Origin: Eggerthella timonensis
GTDB taxonomy: Bacteria > Actinomycetota > Coriobacteriia > Coriobacteriales > Eggerthellaceae
NCBI RefSeq assembly: GCF_900184265.1
Contig: NZ_FXXA01000002.1
Location: 3,641,983-3,705,982 of the forward strand
DNA: 64,000 bases
Reading direction: 5' to 3'
The notes beneath the pieces are model-generated. The model had not been told where the DNA came from. It was given only the letters and a program-made list of their open reading frames with translations, and searched no databases. Position numbers and translations under genes: made by a program. Shown piece after piece: positions 43,988 through 51,529 of the stretch (positions are counted from its first letter, which is position 1; every line of letters begins with the position of its first letter).

Positions 43988-44129
43988 GCGACCCCACCTC
44001 CCATGATCGAATCTCGACGATCATACCCCAACGCCTCGCCCCTTCGGCCTAGCAAAACGCAGCCTCCATCTCTTGCTTTTTGTTGACCGGAATGCTCCTG
44101 TTTACGAACCGTTACATAGGAGGCCTCCG

Positions 44130-44184
44130 TTTCACAAAACGCGCACGCCCACGTCATACGATGTTCGCGAACGTTTCGTATACT
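44130..44184 (+). promoter_or_regulatory. Promoter region of repeat RNA 2
   Basis: The -10 TATACT is at 44179-44184. Upstream box TTTCACAAAAC starts at 44130, followed by GCACG and ACGTCATACGAT, closely matching the region before RNA 3 (ATTCACAAAAC, GCACG, ACGTCATATGAT). Confidence 0.6.
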
Positions 44185-44190
44185 GGGTCC

Positions 44191-44326
44191 TGTAAACGAA
44201 AGGCTCCCCTCCTTTCAGTTTGCCTCTGCTTTACCCCCTTAGAAGCAGAGCGATGCGCAAGCGTCGCATCATCCCCCTCCTTGTGGCCCGGTGGAGCTCC
44301 CCTCTCCCCGGGCCGATCTGTTTCTC
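44191..44326 (+). ncRNA. Repeat RNA 2: four-hairpin RNA displaying CCCC loops
   Basis: This has the same architecture as the RNA at 40234. Hairpin 1 is AAACGAAAG-[GCTCCCCTC]-CTTTC-A-GTTT. Hairpin 2 is CTCTGCTT-[TACCCCCTTAG]-AAGCAGAG. Hairpin 3 is GCGATGC-GCAA-GCGTCGC. The linker is CATCCCCCTCC. Hairpin 4 is identical to copy 1, with CTCCCCT in its loop, then GATCTGTTTCT. Hairpin 3 has a different sequence from copy 1 but the same pairing, with a GNRA loop. The next plus gene starts about 480 bases on, beyond a parS site and element 7. Confidence 0.72.
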
Positions 44327-44388
44327 AGGGACGCGCACGCCACCCCCGCCCGCCCCCATCGCGCTGCGTGGCGCCGCGGCCATCCAGA

Positions 44389-44404
44389 TGTTTCACGTGA
44401 AACA
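44389..44404. other. parS site (ParB binding)
   Basis: TGTTTCACGTGAAACA, an exact match to the bacterial parS consensus. It is the centromere-like site that loads ParB and lies mostly near the replication origin. An identical site is at 52409. Confidence 0.9.
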
Positions 44405-44416
44405 TTTGTTCTGATT
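44401..44416 (+). repeat. 16-bp direct repeat, left copy
   Basis: AACATTTGTTCTGATT starts inside the parS site and recurs exactly at 44739-44754. The two copies flank 322 bases that contain element 7. Confidence 0.75.
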
Positions 44417-44495
44417 CCCCGTTCAGCGAATAACGTCCGACGAGAAGCGACTGACACGAACGCCCCGCCCCTTATGCATCCGACAGAAGCTCGGA

Positions 44496-44657
44496 TGGCA
44501 AGTTTTCACCGGATTCGGACGTTTGCGGCCCGCCTTGGGCGAGCAAGGCGCTATCGGCACGACAGGGGTTTCTCGCGACCAGGCATTATGCGCGGCGGAG
44601 CGTCCCGGCGCGCCCGCGGCCCGGTCCGAGACGTCCGAGTCCGGTGAAAACTTGCCA
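44496..44657. repeat. Matched-arm inverted-repeat element 7 (162 bp)
   Basis: The left arm is TGGCAAGTTTTCACCGGATT then CGGACGT; the right arm on the minus strand is TGGCAAGTTTTCACCGGACT then CGGACGT. The core TCGCGACCAGGCATTATGC at 44573-44591 is 77 bases from the left end. Length and core offset equal those of element 5 while the arm sequence differs. Confidence 0.75.
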
Positions 44658-44738
44658 TTTCGGCGGCGCGACTATGCGCTGAGGGCACCTGTCGGAGACG
44701 AGGCCGGGCCGGGGAGTATGCGCCAAACGGGATAGCGT

Positions 44739-44754
44739 AACATTTGTTCTGATT
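44739..44754 (+). repeat. 16-bp direct repeat, right copy
   Basis: AACATTTGTTCTGATT, identical to 44401-44416. The possible -10 of the transporter (TATGAT, about 44765) follows at once. Confidence 0.75.
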
Positions 44755-44808
44755 GCCGCAAGGTGTATGATGATGACCGGACTACCGAGAGCAACTGGAA
44801 GGGGCTCC

Positions 44809-45939
44809 ATGGCGTACCTCAAAGACAAGGTGTCGCGCTTGCCGCTGCCCGTGGTGCCTGCCACGCTGGGACTGCTCGTGCTGAGCGGGTTCTACGACAC
44901 GCTGGGCTTCCCGCTCGTCCATTGGCTCGCCGTTATCGCGGCCACGATCGTGGTCCTGGCCTACTGCCTGAAAATCGCGTTCCACCTCCGAAGCGTCGTC
45001 GCGGCGGAGTACGCGAACCCCATGCTGGCCGCGCTGTACCCCACGGTGCCTATGCTCATCATGGTGCTGTGCGCATTCTACGCGCAGCTCGTGCCCGCGC
45101 TGTGGACGGCGGCCGAAGCGGTGTTCTTCATGATGCTCGGCGTGCTGACCGTGCATATCGCGGTGTTCTTCGTGCGCTTCTTCGTGCGACGCTTCGAGTG
45201 GAAGACGTTCATGCCCAGCTGGTACGTCACTACGAACGGCGTGATGGTGTCCACCGTGGCCGGCATGCAGTTCATGCCCGAACCGCTGGCGGCGGGCATC
45301 GTGGTGTGGGGCATCGTCATCTACGTGGCGCTCACGCCGTTCATGCTGTGGCGCATGAAGCGCTGCGAGGTCGCCGAAGCCATGATGCACTCGCAGGCCA
45401 TCATGCTGGGGCCGTGCAGCATGTGCCTCGTGTCGTACGTCAACGCCTTCGCAGAGCCGAACCTCGTCGTGCTGGCGCTGCTGTTCGCCTGCGTCGTGGT
45501 GTCGCTGGGCTACGTGATCGTGAAGCTGCCGAAGTTCTTCAGCGTGCAGTTCCATCCCGGTTATGCGGGCATGACCTTCCCCATGGCCGTAGGCTTGCTG
45601 GCCACGAACGGGTTCGCGTCGGCCTTTGCGGCTGCGGGCTACGCCGACGTCGCCTGGGTCGCCCAGCAGATCGGCGGCGTGCAGCTGCTGTTGACCACCA
45701 CCATCGTGGCCGTGGTGTCCGCACGCTTCCTGGGCATGCTCGCAGCGGGCCTGCGGCGCGACCGCGCCGAGGGCGCGCTGGCGCCCGAGCAGCTGGCCGC
45801 GCTGCAAGCTGTGCGAGCGTATCTGCGCCGTGGGTCGAGGGCGATCGAGAACCCCGCCGCTGCGGAGGAGTTCGTGCCCATGGCCGCCGGCGTCGATTGC
45901 GCGATCGACTGCGACGAAGGCGCGAGCGCCTCCGCGTAG
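44809..45939 (+). CDS. TDT-family transporter (tellurite resistance/dicarboxylate, SLAC1-like)
   Basis: The protein has 376 residues from ATG 44809 (GGAAGGGGC before it); upstream ATGs at 44767-44773 lack a site. It has about ten membrane helices with the short loops typical of TehA/Mae1/SLAC1 channels. PLPVVPATLGLLVLSGFYDT opens the first helix, and FHPGYAGMTFPMAVGLLATN is a conserved motif. The family moves C4-dicarboxylates, sulfite or anions. A soluble tail of about 60 residues carries CAIDCDEG. No neighbouring enzyme fixes the substrate. Confidence 0.82.
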   Translation: MAYLKDKVSRLPLPVVPATLGLLVLSGFYDTLGFPLVHWLAVIAATIVVLAYCLKIAFHLRSVVAAEYANPMLAALYPTVPMLIMVLCAFYAQLVPALWTAAEAVFFMMLGVLTVHIAVFFVRFFVRRFEWKTFMPSWYVTTNGVMVSTVAGMQFMPEPLAAGIVVWGIVIYVALTPFMLWRMKRCEVAEAMMHSQAIMLGPCSMCLVSYVNAFAEPNLVVLALLFACVVVSLGYVIVKLPKFFSVQFHPGYAGMTFPMAVGLLATNGFASAFAAAGYADVAWVAQQIGGVQLLLTTTIVAVVSARFLGMLAAGLRRDRAEGALAPEQLAALQAVRAYLRRGSRAIENPAAAEEFVPMAAGVDCAIDCDEGASASA

Positions 45940-45945
45940 GCAAGG

Positions 45946-45970
45946 CCCGTCAAGCGGCTCACGGGTTTTT
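45946..45970 (+). terminator. Terminator of the TDT transporter
   Basis: Short stem CCCGT/ACGGG with a 10-base loop followed by TTTTTCCC. Confidence 0.6.
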
Positions 45971-46020
45971 CCCTATGTTTTCGCGTCATGTTTACCTATC
46001 TGTTACTTTCAAGGCCCCCA

Positions 46021-46075
46021 ATTCACAAAACATGCACGTGTACGTCATATGATATTCAATGTCAACTTTTATAAT
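46021..46075 (+). promoter_or_regulatory. Promoter region of repeat RNA 3
   Basis: The -10 TATAAT is at 46070-46075. Box ATTCACAAAAC starts at 46021, 49 bases upstream, as in copy 2. Homology to copy 2 continues further upstream (GTTAC...AGGCC.CC). Confidence 0.6.
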
Positions 46076-46081
46076 GGCTTC

Positions 46082-46217
46082 AGCAAACGAAAGGCTCCCC
46101 TCCTTTTCAGTTTGCATCTGCTTACCCCTTAAAGCAGAGCGGTACCCAATAGGTACCGCATCATCCCCTCCTTGTGGCCCGGTGGAGCTCCCCTCTCCCC
46201 GGGCCGATCCTTTTTCT
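46082..46217 (+). ncRNA. Repeat RNA 3: leader of the hydroxyacid dehydrogenase gene
   Basis: Hairpin 1 is GCAAACGAAAG-[GCTCCCCTC]-CTTTTCAGTTTGC. Hairpin 2 is CTGCTT-[ACCCCTT]-AAAGCAG. Hairpin 3 is GCGGTACC-CAATA-GGTACCGC, again a new sequence with the same pairing. The linker is CATCCCCTCC. Hairpin 4 has loop CTCCCCT and then CCTTTTTCT, the best U tract of the three copies. It ends 16 bases before the ATG of the dehydrogenase, so here it could act as a leader with a conditional terminator as well as a free RNA. Confidence 0.72.
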
Positions 46218-46232
46218 CGGGAAGGAACGCCT

Positions 46233-47204
46233 ATGAAACCCATGAACATCGTGGTTCTCGAAGGATACGTGAACAACCCCGGCGATCTCAGCTGGAACGC
46301 GCTTGAGTCGTACGGCACCGTCACCGTGTACGACCGTACATCGCGCGACCAGCTGGCGCAGCGCGTGGCCGAAGCGGACATCGCCGTGTCGAGCAAAGTG
46401 ATCTGGGACGCCGAAGCGCTCGGCTGGGCGCCGCACCTCAAGATGATCGCGCTCACCTCGACCGGCTACAACGTCGTCGACCTCGACGCGGCGCGAGAAC
46501 GAGGCGTGACGGTGTCGAACGTTCCGGCGTACTCCACGCCCGACGTGGCACAGATGACGTTCGCGCTGCTGCTTGAGCTATGTCTGCACGTGGGCGAGCA
46601 TTCGCAGCTCGTCATGGACGGCGGCTGGACGCGCGCCAAGGATTTCTCGTTCTGGAACACGCCGCTCGTGGAGCTGGCGGGAAAGACGATGGGAATCGTC
46701 GGCATGGGCAGCATCGGCCAAGCGGTGTGCCGCATCGCCCGCGCCTTCGGCATGCTCGTGGTGTTCGAGAATCGCTCGCCCAAGCCGCAATTCGAAGGAG
46801 ACGGCGTGCGCCAGGTGGAGCTCGACGAGCTGCTGGCCGTCTCCGACGTGGTGAGCCTGCACGTGCCGGCGACCCCCGCGACCGACCGCATGATGAACGA
46901 GCGCACCATCGCGCAGATGAAGGACGGCTCCTACCTGCTGAACACCGCGCGCGGCACGCTCGTGGACGAGCAGGCCGTGGTGGACGCGCTGCGCTCGGGC
47001 AAGCTGGCCGGTTTCGCAGCCGACGTCGTGTCGGTGGAGCCCATGCGCGCCGACAACCCCTTGCTGCAGGCCAAGGGGCAGAACATCGTCGTGACGCCCC
47101 ACATCGCCTGGGCCACCCACGAGGCCCGCGCCCGCCTGCTGGCCACGGTAGCCGCCAACGTGGGTGCCTTCGTCGAGGGGCACCCGCAGAACGTGGTGGA
47201 GTGA
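46233..47204 (+). CDS. D-2-hydroxyacid dehydrogenase (glycerate/hydroxypyruvate type)
   Basis: The protein has 323 residues from ATG 46233 (GGAAGGAACG before it). The substrate domain is split around a Rossmann domain with TMGIVGMGSIGQAVCRIARA (GxGxxG), then the catalytic Arg in LLNTARGTLVDEQAV, the Glu in DVVSVEPM and the His in NIVVTPHIAWATHEA. It reduces a 2-keto acid with NADH; the sequence most resembles hydroxypyruvate reductase (HprA). The expected family length is 310-330. It lies directly behind repeat RNA 3. Confidence 0.88.
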   Translation: MKPMNIVVLEGYVNNPGDLSWNALESYGTVTVYDRTSRDQLAQRVAEADIAVSSKVIWDAEALGWAPHLKMIALTSTGYNVVDLDAARERGVTVSNVPAYSTPDVAQMTFALLLELCLHVGEHSQLVMDGGWTRAKDFSFWNTPLVELAGKTMGIVGMGSIGQAVCRIARAFGMLVVFENRSPKPQFEGDGVRQVELDELLAVSDVVSLHVPATPATDRMMNERTIAQMKDGSYLLNTARGTLVDEQAVVDALRSGKLAGFAADVVSVEPMRADNPLLQAKGQNIVVTPHIAWATHEARARLLATVAANVGAFVEGHPQNVVE

Positions 47205-47205
47205 C

Positions 47206-47238
47206 GTCTGCCGCCGCCCGTCCCACGCGGCGGCAGAC
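47206..47238. terminator. Bidirectional terminator
   Basis: Hairpin GTCTGCCGCCG with complement CGGCGGCAGAC between convergent genes. Confidence 0.7.
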
Positions 47239-47246
47239 CCGTCATC

Positions 47247-48506
47247 CTAGCGCTCCGGAATGTTCTTCCGGGCGTTGAGGGCGAGGACGCCGAACAACGC
47301 CACGAGGATCGCGCCGGCGATGCCAATGATGAACACGTTCGAGAATCCCGCCGCGTCGACGATGAAGCCCCATACGCTCGCGGCGAACGCACCGGCCAGC
47401 GATCCCACCATCGCGATGCGCGAATAGATGGTCGAGTACTCCCGCGTGCCGAAGATCGTGCGCACCATGAGCGGCGCCAGCACGGTCGCGCTCGCGTAGA
47501 ACACGCCGAACGCGAACCCTCCCGCCAGCATGGCCGGCACCGAGCCCGGAACCAGCCACATGACGGCGAGGCCGAGCGCGCCGCACCCGGTGGACACGAA
47601 CAATCCGGCGTACACGCTGGCCTTGTCGTTGATGATGCCGAGCACCACCTTGCCGATAGCCTGCCCAAGCATCGCCGCCGAGGCCAACGTCGCCGAGATC
47701 GCCACGACGTCGGGATACTGGGTGAGCGACGTCGCATACGACGGCAGGTACTGGTAAAAGTTGATGGCAAGGTTGATGAGCCCGGCGAATATGGCAACAA
47801 GGAAGAACGCCGCCGTCCTCAAAGCGACGGCGGCCGTGGCGCCGTTCATATCCTCGGCCCCTGCGCTGCCCGGCGCAGCTTCCCCCGCCCCCACCGGCTC
47901 AAGCCCCTTGTCGCTGGGATAGCTCCGAACGCAGAACAGCGTGAAGGGCAGCGCCAACGCCAAAGCGATGACGCCGAACGCCAAGTACCCCATACGCCAT
48001 CCGTCGGGGCCGCTTGCAATGAAAGCGCCTCCCACCAGGTTGAACACCACCCCGCCAATGCCCGTGAACGACATGCACAAGCCGATGTAGAAGCCCACGT
48101 TTTTCCGAAACCACCGATTGATCAACGTCGGAACCGACAGGATCAACAGAGCCGCCAGCCCGACGCCCATGAACGCGCCGGCCACGTAGAACTGCCACAC
48201 CGCCGTGAAGAACGACATGCAGATGAGCGGCACGCCGATCAGCACCACTGCCGCCGAGAGGACCACGCGCAGATCCTTCGTTTCCATCAGCTTGCCCTCG
48301 AACGGCAGCGCGATCGTCGTTGCCAGCAGCATGATGGTGAGGTAGAGCGCGAACACGCCCCTGCCCACCCCCAGCGCCTCGCTCACCGGCGTGAAGAAAA
48401 TGCCGGCGCAGCTGAGGGCGAGCGCGCAAGGCGCGAAGCATCCGACGATGCCCGTCGCCACCACGAGATACGGAAAGAAACTCTTCTTTCCCTGCGAAGT
48501 TCCCAT
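47247..48506 (-). CDS. MFS transporter, oxalate/formate antiporter-like
   Basis: The protein has 419 residues and twelve predicted membrane helices. The first half has YLVVATGIVGCFAPCALALS and GIFFTPVSEALGVGRGVFAL, typical of OFA/MCT-like carriers, and the A-loop NRWFRKNVGFYIGLCMSFTG. The central loop is short and acidic. The family exports or exchanges organic acids. It may serve the FAD-dependent oxidoreductase or the dehydrogenase nearby, but the substrate cannot be read from sequence. Confidence 0.82.
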   Translation of the reverse strand: MGTSQGKKSFFPYLVVATGIVGCFAPCALALSCAGIFFTPVSEALGVGRGVFALYLTIMLLATTIALPFEGKLMETKDLRVVLSAAVVLIGVPLICMSFFTAVWQFYVAGAFMGVGLAALLILSVPTLINRWFRKNVGFYIGLCMSFTGIGGVVFNLVGGAFIASGPDGWRMGYLAFGVIALALALPFTLFCVRSYPSDKGLEPVGAGEAAPGSAGAEDMNGATAAVALRTAAFFLVAIFAGLINLAINFYQYLPSYATSLTQYPDVVAISATLASAAMLGQAIGKVVLGIINDKASVYAGLFVSTGCGALGLAVMWLVPGSVPAMLAGGFAFGVFYASATVLAPLMVRTIFGTREYSTIYSRIAMVGSLAGAFAASVWGFIVDAAGFSNVFIIGIAGAILVALFGVLALNARKNIPER

Positions 48507-48534
48507 ACCATCCTCCTCTCATTCCAGAGCGGCG

Positions 48535-48822
48535 TCACCTTTTCGGCGAGGCCCCTTTCTTCTGCTCCCTTTTCCATGCCCGAACGGCCTTCGGAACGCG
48601 TTTGCCGAACGCCATGATCGGCGACTTGTTCTCCCAGATGACCGGCCAACCAGCCGCGATATCCTCGGCTCCGATCACCACGTCCATCCGCATGCTGTCG
48701 AGCGCTTTGCAGTCCATGATCAGTTTCTCCCCATCGAATTTCATGCCGAACACTTCGACAACGGGGCTCCCATCCTCTGTGCGAGCCACAATCGAGGGCT
48801 TCTTCTGAGGTTTTCCCGCCAT
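48535..48822 (-). CDS. Small protein of unknown function, 95 residues
   Basis: The ATG at 48822 has AAGGAGGTG 5 bases before it, a near-ideal ribosome site, so I regard the gene as real. The sequence opens MAGKPQKKPSIVARTEDGSP and ends with a basic tail (KAVRAWKREQKKGASPKR). There is no signal peptide, membrane helix or cofactor motif. It lies between the MFS carrier (28 bases) and the desaturase-like oxidoreductase, on the same strand. Family not recognised. Confidence 0.6.
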   Translation of the reverse strand: MAGKPQKKPSIVARTEDGSPVVEVFGMKFDGEKLIMDCKALDSMRMDVVIGAEDIAAGWPVIWENKSPIMAFGKRVPKAVRAWKREQKKGASPKR

Positions 48823-48840
48823 GATTCACCTCCTTGTCTA

Positions 48841-48886
48841 ATCGATGGGGAGGGGCGGCGAACCACGGCGTCCCTCCCCGATCGAG
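48841..48886. terminator. Hairpin after the desaturase-like gene
   Basis: Stem GATGGGGAGGG with CCCTCCCCGATC, lying directly after the 48890 stop codon. No clear U tract; may act as a processing or partial termination signal. Confidence 0.5.
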
Positions 48887-48889
48887 CGG

Positions 48890-50467
48890 CTATTTCACGA
48901 CATCGCGGAAGTCCACGCCGTAGTCTTCCAGCACCTTCTGAACGCCCGCACGCGCACCCGCCGCGATGCCGCCGCCGGGATGGCTGGAGCTGCCGAGGAA
49001 GTACAGGTTCTCGATATCGCCGTGATACAGGTGACCCTTGCCGACGATTGGACGCATGTCGTACATCTGGCTGGGCTGCATGCCGATCTGGCCGATGTCG
49101 CCGTGCTTGAACGCCGGATCCCATTCCGTGTACTCGAGCGGCGTCAAGCCCCATTTGGCAATGATGTCGTCGTCGGTGATGTTCGTCGTCATGCTCTTGA
49201 AGAAGTCCCATACCTGCTTCTTCAGCTCGTCGCCGCGCGTCTCCCAGTTGCGCCAGTCGCCGTCGAGGTTCCACGGCGCGTAGCTGTACACGTTCACCAC
49301 GCTGTGGCCTTCGGGGCAGCGCGTGGGGTCGGTGAGCGACGGGATGGTTATGAGGGGCAGCTTCGGATTGAACCCGCCGAGCGTGTACATGCTGAACGTC
49401 TCCAGGTATTCGGGCTCCCACGGGGCAGCTTCGATGCAGAACGTCTTGTTCACTTCGGGACCCGTCTTGAACTCGGGCACCTTGCTCAAAGCGAAGGCCT
49501 GGTTGAGCGCCATGAAGTCGCAGTGCTTGAGGATCTTGACGTAGTGGGCGTCTTCGACCGGCGCGTCATCGCCCAGCATGTCGAACACGTCCTTGATGTT
49601 GATGGTGCTGACCACGGCGTTCTCAGCGATGTACTCGTCGCCGCTCTTCGTGCGCACGCTCTTCACCTCGCCGCCGGCCACGGTGATCTCGTCGACCCAC
49701 GCGTTCTCGAACAGATCGGCGCCGTTGTCCTCGCAGCACGCCTTGAGGGCGTTCACGAAGTTGATGCAGCCGCCCTTCGGGAACGGCGCTCCGGGGTTCG
49801 CCGGATCGTGCAGCCCTGCGGTGAAGTACAGCAACGACGCTGTTCCGATGGCGCGCGGGTCGATCATCATCTCGGTGCACCAACGGGTGAAGGTGACGCG
49901 CGCCTGCTCGCTTTCGAACCATTCCTCGACGATCTGCTGCGCCGACGAGTTGAGAACGCGCTGGAATTCGCGGCCTTCAGGGCTCATGCTCATGACGTTC
50001 ATCATGGCGCCGTACGGAGGGGGCGGGGATTGGGAGCCGATGCCGGCAACCGACAGCATCTTGGTCATGTACTGGTTGAATTCAAGGTACGTCTCGGCGT
50101 CCTTTTCGGAAAACTTCGCGATGTTCTGGCACGACTGGTCGATGTCTTTCGTCATGACCAAGTTCGTATCGTCCGGGAAGATCGAGCAGAACAGCGAATC
50201 GAGGTAGCAGTACTCTAATCCGTATTTCGAGAACAGTCCCAGTTCGTCACCGCGGACGATAGGGGTCTTCGAGATCATGTTATGCACCATGCCGCCCGTG
50301 TCGGCAATGTAGCCGGGTGCGATCTCCTGCGATCGCGTGCCGCCGCCGAACTCATCGTTGGCCTCCAAACAGCACACCTTGAATCCCGCCTTCGCCAGAT
50401 ATGCCGTGGTCAACAAGCCGTTGTGACCGCCTCCGAGCACCACGAAATCGTATGTTCCTCCAGCCAT
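48890..50467 (-). CDS. FAD-dependent oxidoreductase of the phytoene desaturase/PYROXD2 type
   Basis: The protein has 525 residues from ATG 50467 (AGGAGGAGAGAC before it). The dinucleotide fold is DFVVLGGGHNGLLTTAYLAK then AGFKVCCLEANDEFGG, and the C-terminal flavin closure is NLYFLGSSSHPGGGIAAGAR. Such proteins oxidise or isomerise lipophilic substrates. There is no signal peptide, so it is cytoplasmic, unlike the other flavoproteins in the window. It is transcribed divergently from a TetR-type regulator across two copies of an operator-like repeat. Confidence 0.83.
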   Translation of the reverse strand: MAGGTYDFVVLGGGHNGLLTTAYLAKAGFKVCCLEANDEFGGGTRSQEIAPGYIADTGGMVHNMISKTPIVRGDELGLFSKYGLEYCYLDSLFCSIFPDDTNLVMTKDIDQSCQNIAKFSEKDAETYLEFNQYMTKMLSVAGIGSQSPPPPYGAMMNVMSMSPEGREFQRVLNSSAQQIVEEWFESEQARVTFTRWCTEMMIDPRAIGTASLLYFTAGLHDPANPGAPFPKGGCINFVNALKACCEDNGADLFENAWVDEITVAGGEVKSVRTKSGDEYIAENAVVSTINIKDVFDMLGDDAPVEDAHYVKILKHCDFMALNQAFALSKVPEFKTGPEVNKTFCIEAAPWEPEYLETFSMYTLGGFNPKLPLITIPSLTDPTRCPEGHSVVNVYSYAPWNLDGDWRNWETRGDELKKQVWDFFKSMTTNITDDDIIAKWGLTPLEYTEWDPAFKHGDIGQIGMQPSQMYDMRPIVGKGHLYHGDIENLYFLGSSSHPGGGIAAGARAGVQKVLEDYGVDFRDVVK

Positions 50468-50577
50468 GTCTCTCCTCCTTCTTGATGAAGATGCAAGCGC
50501 GCTCGGCGCCCTCAAAGCGGGTGCGACCCGCCATCCTCGAGGTGACTGGAGTATATGTAATTGTGCATGTGAACAAA

Positions 50578-50645
50578 TATGACCAGACTTTTGAAACTGG
50601 GTTCTGATCGGCTGAAACTATGACCAGTTCGCTCAAACTGGGTCG
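50578..50645. promoter_or_regulatory. Two operator-like repeats between oxidoreductase and TetR genes
   Basis: TATGACCAG...AAACTGGGT occurs at 50578-50603 and again at 50619-50644, each an imperfect palindrome (CCAGTT with AACTGG in the second). They are spaced 41 bases start to start, near four helical turns. Likely sites for the adjacent TetR-type repressor. Confidence 0.65.
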
Positions 50646-50718
50646 TTTTTTCGGGTATCAAGAACCACATTCGGGGAAGTGGGTGACACTTCTCGGGAAG
50701 GTTTTTTATGCACCCTCT

Positions 50719-50724
50719 TATAAT
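50719..50724 (+). promoter_or_regulatory. -10 box of the TetR-type gene
   Basis: TATAAT, 65 bases before the GTG start. Confidence 0.5.
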
Positions 50725-50788
50725 GGGGCAATCAACCACTCCCGACTCTCTCAGAAAACGAAACGTCCTTCGCAAGGAGTGATGGTCA

Positions 50789-51445
50789 GTGAGCGTCAAG
50801 GATGCCCGGAAGCAAGAATTCGCTGCCACGTTCATGCGCCTCGTCACGGATTCCCCGCCTAACCGGCGGGTGAGCGTCGTGGACATCACCAACGCCATGG
50901 GCTGCGAGCGCAAGACGTTCTACTACTATTTCGAGAACGTCGACGATCTCATCATCTGGATATTCCGCTCGTCGTTCAAGCGAACCGTCGAGACGGAATT
51001 CAGCGGGTGCACCTTGGTCAAGCCCCATCCCGACCTGCATGATCCGTATGGCGACTGGCCGTTTTACGTGAGGATCGAGGCGGAAGACCGATTCCTGGAG
51101 CAAGGACCGTACTTCAAGACCATATCGCACCACTGGGTGGACAACCGTGAATACTACGCCAGCATGTTTCGCACCGACAAACGCTCGTACAACAACCTAT
51201 TCGTCTACCTGGTGCAGCTGTACGTGCCGGCAGTCAAAGACGATATCCGCTACATGCTGGGCAGCAAGGTGGTTCCGCCAGACGTGTTGAATTTCTTGGC
51301 CGAATACCATGTCATGGGCATTTTCGGGAGGCTTCAGTGGCACTTCGGCCACACGCACCAAGACATCATGCAAAGCGCGCTCGACCCCTATTGGAATTAC
51401 GCGCACACGTGCATCAAGCGCACGATCGACCACCTGGCGCAATAG
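50789..51445 (+). CDS. TetR-family transcriptional regulator
   Basis: The protein has 218 residues from GTG 50789 (AAGGAGTGATGG before it). The N-terminal HTH reads RRVSVVDITNAMGCERKTFY then YYFENVDDLIIWIF, a clear TetR recognition helix (KTFYYYF). The C-terminal ligand domain of about 150 residues resembles the TetR_C_8/DhaS-like group, with many aromatic residues (GPYFKTISHHWVDNREYY). It lies divergent from the desaturase-like oxidoreductase with paired operator repeats between, so it probably controls that gene and itself. Confidence 0.82.
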   Translation: MSVKDARKQEFAATFMRLVTDSPPNRRVSVVDITNAMGCERKTFYYYFENVDDLIIWIFRSSFKRTVETEFSGCTLVKPHPDLHDPYGDWPFYVRIEAEDRFLEQGPYFKTISHHWVDNREYYASMFRTDKRSYNNLFVYLVQLYVPAVKDDIRYMLGSKVVPPDVLNFLAEYHVMGIFGRLQWHFGHTHQDIMQSALDPYWNYAHTCIKRTIDHLAQ

Positions 51446-51480
51446 AGCGTTGAGGGCGAAAGCATTCGCAAACAATCAGC

Positions 51481-51512
51481 GGGGCCGAGGACGAGCATGC
51501 GTCCTCGGCCCC
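51481..51512. terminator. Bidirectional terminator between TetR and galU genes
   Basis: Hairpin GGGGCCGAGGACG with its complement, loop AGCATG. Confidence 0.75.
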
Positions 51513-51529
51513 ATGCGATCGAGGGTTCC

